Part shown: positions 5,920 to 7,400 of the stretch, piece after piece | How positions within the stretch are numbered: position 1 is the stretch's first letter | Layout: each line of letters starts with the position of its first letter | Assembly: GCA_025963615.1 (NCBI GenBank) | Contig: JAOQAL010000509.1 | Span: forward strand, 1-7,400 | From: Chitinophagaceae bacterium | Lineage (GTDB): Bacteria > Bacteroidota > Bacteroidia > Chitinophagales > Chitinophagaceae | Direction of reading: 5' to 3' | Length of the DNA: 7,400 nucleotides | The notes under the pieces: generated by a model | Database searches by the model: none | What the model was told of the DNA's origin: nothing | Seen by the model: the letters and a program-made list of their open reading frames with translations, nothing else | Made by a program: the position numbers and the translations under genes

Positions 5920-5980
5920 TATTTACCTTCTTATCAGACGGCTGGACACGTTGTGATCCTACTGGAATAATAGACGGGAT

Positions 5981-5988
5981 AACCGGTT
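5981..5988. promoter_or_regulatory. AACCGGTT palindrome, distal copy
   Basis: This perfect 8-bp palindrome sits within the divergent intergenic region, in the context ATAACCGGTTTTA. An identical palindrome lies at 6215-6222. It could be a protein-binding site, but short palindromes also arise by chance. Confidence 0.25.
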
Positions 5989-6056
5989 TTACAAACAATT
6001 CACATAAATCCTGTTGATAAATATCAATTGAGATTATCATCCGGATGTTATATATT

Positions 6057-6077
6057 TAAATACAGAACAAGTATTTA
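6057..6077. promoter_or_regulatory. AT-rich inverted repeat, possible operator
   Basis: Seven-base arms TAAATAC (6057-6063) and GTATTTA (6071-6077) flank a 7-base spacer. The dyad is about one helical turn between half-site centres plus a few bases, compatible with a dimeric regulator. GTATTT occurs again near 6091. Confidence 0.3.
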
Positions 6078-6214
6078 TCCCTGCTTTTAAGTATTTTTAC
6101 TAGGGGTAATTTCACTCTCCTCACTTAGGGTTTTACTGATTAGGCATAGCGCTTTTAAAAGGATCTATTTTTAACCTGCACAGATTTCTAAAGTCTGTCA
6201 GGAACAAAACAATA

Positions 6215-6222
6215 AACCGGTT
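6215..6222. promoter_or_regulatory. AACCGGTT palindrome, start-proximal copy
   Basis: The second copy of the 8-bp palindrome ends four bases before the ATG of the receiver gene, where a bound protein or RNA fold would affect translation or late transcription. The gene has no Shine-Dalgarno sequence. Confidence 0.28.
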
Positions 6223-6226
6223 ATAA

Positions 6227-6649
6227 ATGAATTTGCCACAAATCAGGATTATTTTAGTTGATGACCATGAGTTGGTCAGAGGTTCCTGGAAACTTCTACT
6301 AAAACAGAACTCAAGATTTTCCGTAATAGCAGAATGTAAAAATGGCGCGGAGGCTATTGAAGAAGTTCAAAGACAGGTGCCTGATATTATACTCATGGAT
6401 ATCAATATGTTTCCTATAAACGGATTGGAAGCCACGGAGAAAATCACTCAAAAAAATCCTTCCGTTAAAATTATCGGCCTATCTATTAACAGCCAACCGG
6501 TATATGCCCAAAAAATGTTGCAAGCCGGCGCCCAGGGATATGTAACAAAAAATTCTACCCTGCAGGAAATGACACATGCCATAATAGAAGTTCAGAATGG
6601 AAGGCAATATATCTGCGAAGAAGTGAGAGAGAAAATGACTGCGTACTAA
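6227..6649 (+). CDS. receiver-only response regulator (NarL-type receiver domain)
   Basis: This 140-residue protein consists of a single phosphoacceptor domain. IILVDDHELV (8-17) gives the acidic pair D12/D13, ILMDINM (55-61) gives the phosphoryl acceptor D58, GLSINS (84-89) gives the switch serine S86, and GYVTKNS (104-110) gives the conserved K108. The receiver resembles NarL/FixJ-type regulators, but the protein ends at YICEEVREKMTAY, just where the linker to a LuxR-type DNA-binding domain normally begins. No helix-turn-helix remnant is visible in the following 128 bases, so it is more likely a true single-domain protein than a recent truncation. Such proteins act by protein-protein contact or as phosphate sinks. 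No histidine kinase gene lies in the window, so its partner is unknown. Confidence 0.88.
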   Translation: MNLPQIRIILVDDHELVRGSWKLLLKQNSRFSVIAECKNGAEAIEEVQRQVPDIILMDINMFPINGLEATEKITQKNPSVKIIGLSINSQPVYAQKMLQAGAQGYVTKNSTLQEMTHAIIEVQNGRQYICEEVREKMTAY

Positions 6650-6665
6650 CAATGCCATTCCTTCC

Positions 6666-6677
6666 CCGGTATACCGG
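6666..6677. other. perfect 12-bp palindrome after the receiver gene
   Basis: CCGGTATACCGG is fully self-complementary and lies 16 bases after the receiver stop codon. A run of seven T (6709-6715) follows, but about 30 bases away, so it is a poor intrinsic terminator. GAATT (6677-6681) and AATTC (6703-6707) could form an alternative weak stem just before the T-run. Confidence 0.35.
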
Positions 6678-6762
6678 AATTAAAATATCCAAACTGATTT
6701 CCAATTCGTTTTTTTATAAGAAAGATTGCGTAGCTCCTTTTCGTCATCTACCCAAAAGCCGG

Positions 6763-6770
6763 TAATTTAG
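6763..6770 (+). promoter_or_regulatory. candidate -7 element for valS
   Basis: TAATTTAG differs by one base from TAnnTTTG and ends seven bases before the valS ATG. TTTC at 6739-6742 lies 20 bp upstream as a one-mismatch -33 candidate. Transcription would start almost at the start codon. Confidence 0.4.
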
Positions 6771-6777
6771 CGGCCTT

Positions 6778-7400
6778 ATGGAATTGAATAAAAATTTTGA
6801 TCACCAGGCTGCTGAATTAAAATGGTATAGTCATTGGTTATCCAAAGGATATTTTCACAGTGAACCCGATAACCGCGAACCCTACACGGTTGTAATCCCA
6901 CCGCCCAATGTAACAGGCGTGCTGCACATGGGGCATTGCCTCAACAATACGATACAGGATATTTTAGTGCGACGGGCCCGTATGCAAGGCAAAAATGCCT
7001 GCTGGGTTCCTGGTACTGACCACGCTTCCATTGCAACCGAAGCAAAAGTGGTGCAGATGCTCCGTGAACGGGGAATAAATAAATCAAAACTAAGTCGTGA
7101 AGAATTTTTGAACTATGCCTGGGAATGGAAAGAAAAATACGGTGGCATTATTTTACAGCAATTAAAAAAATTGGGATGCAGCCTCGACTGGGAGCGTACT
7201 ACTTTTACCATGGATCCCGGTTATTACCAGTCGGTGATTGATGTTTTCGTTGATCTGCATGCCAAGGGATATATCTATCGCGGCAAACGAATGATTAACT
7301 GGGATGTGAAAGCGCAAACCGCCTTAAGTGATGAAGAAGTAATACGAAAAGAAACCCGGCAAAAACTTTATTATCTTAAGTATTATATTGACAATGACCC
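6778..7400 (+). CDS. valS: valyl-tRNA synthetase, N-terminal part (runs off the window)
   Basis: This class I aminoacyl-tRNA synthetase charges tRNA-Val in the cytoplasm. The first 207 codons are present with no stop, and the gene continues past the end. The Rossmann-fold start [13 protein letters not shown] (41-53) contains the HIGH-class ATP-binding motif as HMGH (50-53). [10 protein letters not shown] (79-88), [11 protein letters not shown] (136-146) and [22 protein letters not shown] (167-188) match ValS rather than IleS or LeuS, and mark the entry to the editing domain. The KMSKS motif and the anticodon-binding and coiled-coil regions must lie beyond the window. The ATG at 6778 is supported by the short family-like N-terminus ([10 protein letters not shown]...[12 protein letters not shown]). 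It stands alone after a 128-bp gap from the receiver gene. Confidence 0.96.
   Translation, partial: MELNKNFDHQAAELKWYSHWLSKGYFHSEPDNREPYTVVIPPPNVTGVLHMGHCLNNTIQDILVRRARMQGKNACWVPGTDHASIATEAKVVQMLRERGINKSKLSREEFLNYAWEWKEKYGGIILQQLKKLGCSLDWERTTFTMDPGYYQSVIDVFVDLHAKGYIYRGKRMINWDVKAQTALSDEEVIRKETRQKLYYLKYYIDND

Larger units (their letters stand above)
5868..6226. other. 359-bp AT-rich divergent intergenic region
   Basis: No open frame of note lies here. The left end carries the esterase promoter. The middle holds inverted repeats at 6014-6027 (TTGATA/TATCAA) and 6057-6077 (TAAATAC/GTATTTA), another GTATTT near 6091, and the palindrome CTTTTAAAAG at 6152-6161. TATTTTTA at 6166-6173 is one mismatch from TAnnTTTG and is the best -7 candidate for the receiver gene, leaving a leader of about 50 bases; no TTTG was found at the -33 distance. 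Confidence 0.6.

Noticed and set aside
6227..6777. Receiver gene as a frameshifted full-length LuxR-type regulator
   Set aside because: No helix-turn-helix coding is visible in any frame of the 128 bases between the stop and valS.

Overview
The window looks like a chromosomal segment of a Bacteroidota bacterium, most likely of the Chitinophagaceae type. Three things point there: XseA carries the phylum's variant motifs (GHATNETV in place of GHETDxTI), several genes are preceded by TAnnTTTG-type -7 elements, and start codons lack Shine-Dalgarno sequences. The base composition is moderately AT-rich, and most genes are housekeeping or small accessory genes.

Layout from left to right. Positions 1-1827 hold a possible tail of an unidentified upstream gene, then xseA and xseB, the two subunits of exodeoxyribonuclease VII, joined by an ATGA overlap. 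Positions 1828-2331 are non-coding and hold a G/T-rich duplicated repeat, a cluster of 7-bp repeats and a weak stem-loop. Positions 2332-3970 hold a DGPF (YCII-like) protein followed by an ECF42-type sigma factor with a TPR-like C-terminal extension, a known conserved pairing that lacks an anti-sigma factor. Positions 3953-4082 hold a striking inverted element built from 7-bp units; its left arm runs into the sigma factor gene and supplies the last codons and the stop. Positions 4117-5139 hold clpS and aat, two components of the bacterial N-degron pathway. The transferase Aat attaches Leu/Phe to protein N-termini, and ClpS delivers such proteins to a Clp protease. Positions 5136-5867 on the minus strand hold an alpha/beta-hydrolase-fold esterase that ends in the same TTAA as aat. 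Positions 5868-6226 are an AT-rich divergent intergenic region with several small palindromes. Positions 6227-6649 hold a receiver-only NarL-type response regulator. From 6778 to the window end is the N-terminal part of valyl-tRNA synthetase.

Functionally the window is a mosaic of short transcription units: DNA repair (xseAB), sigma-factor signalling (DGPF-ECF42), protein turnover (clpS-aat), an uncharacterised hydrolase, an orphan receiver and a tRNA synthetase. The least ordinary signal is the heptamer repeat family (consensus CTRGATR). It appears as two loci bracketing the DGPF-ECF42 cassette and has remodelled the 3' end of the sigma factor gene. No CRISPR array, tRNA, rRNA, transposase or prophage gene was seen.
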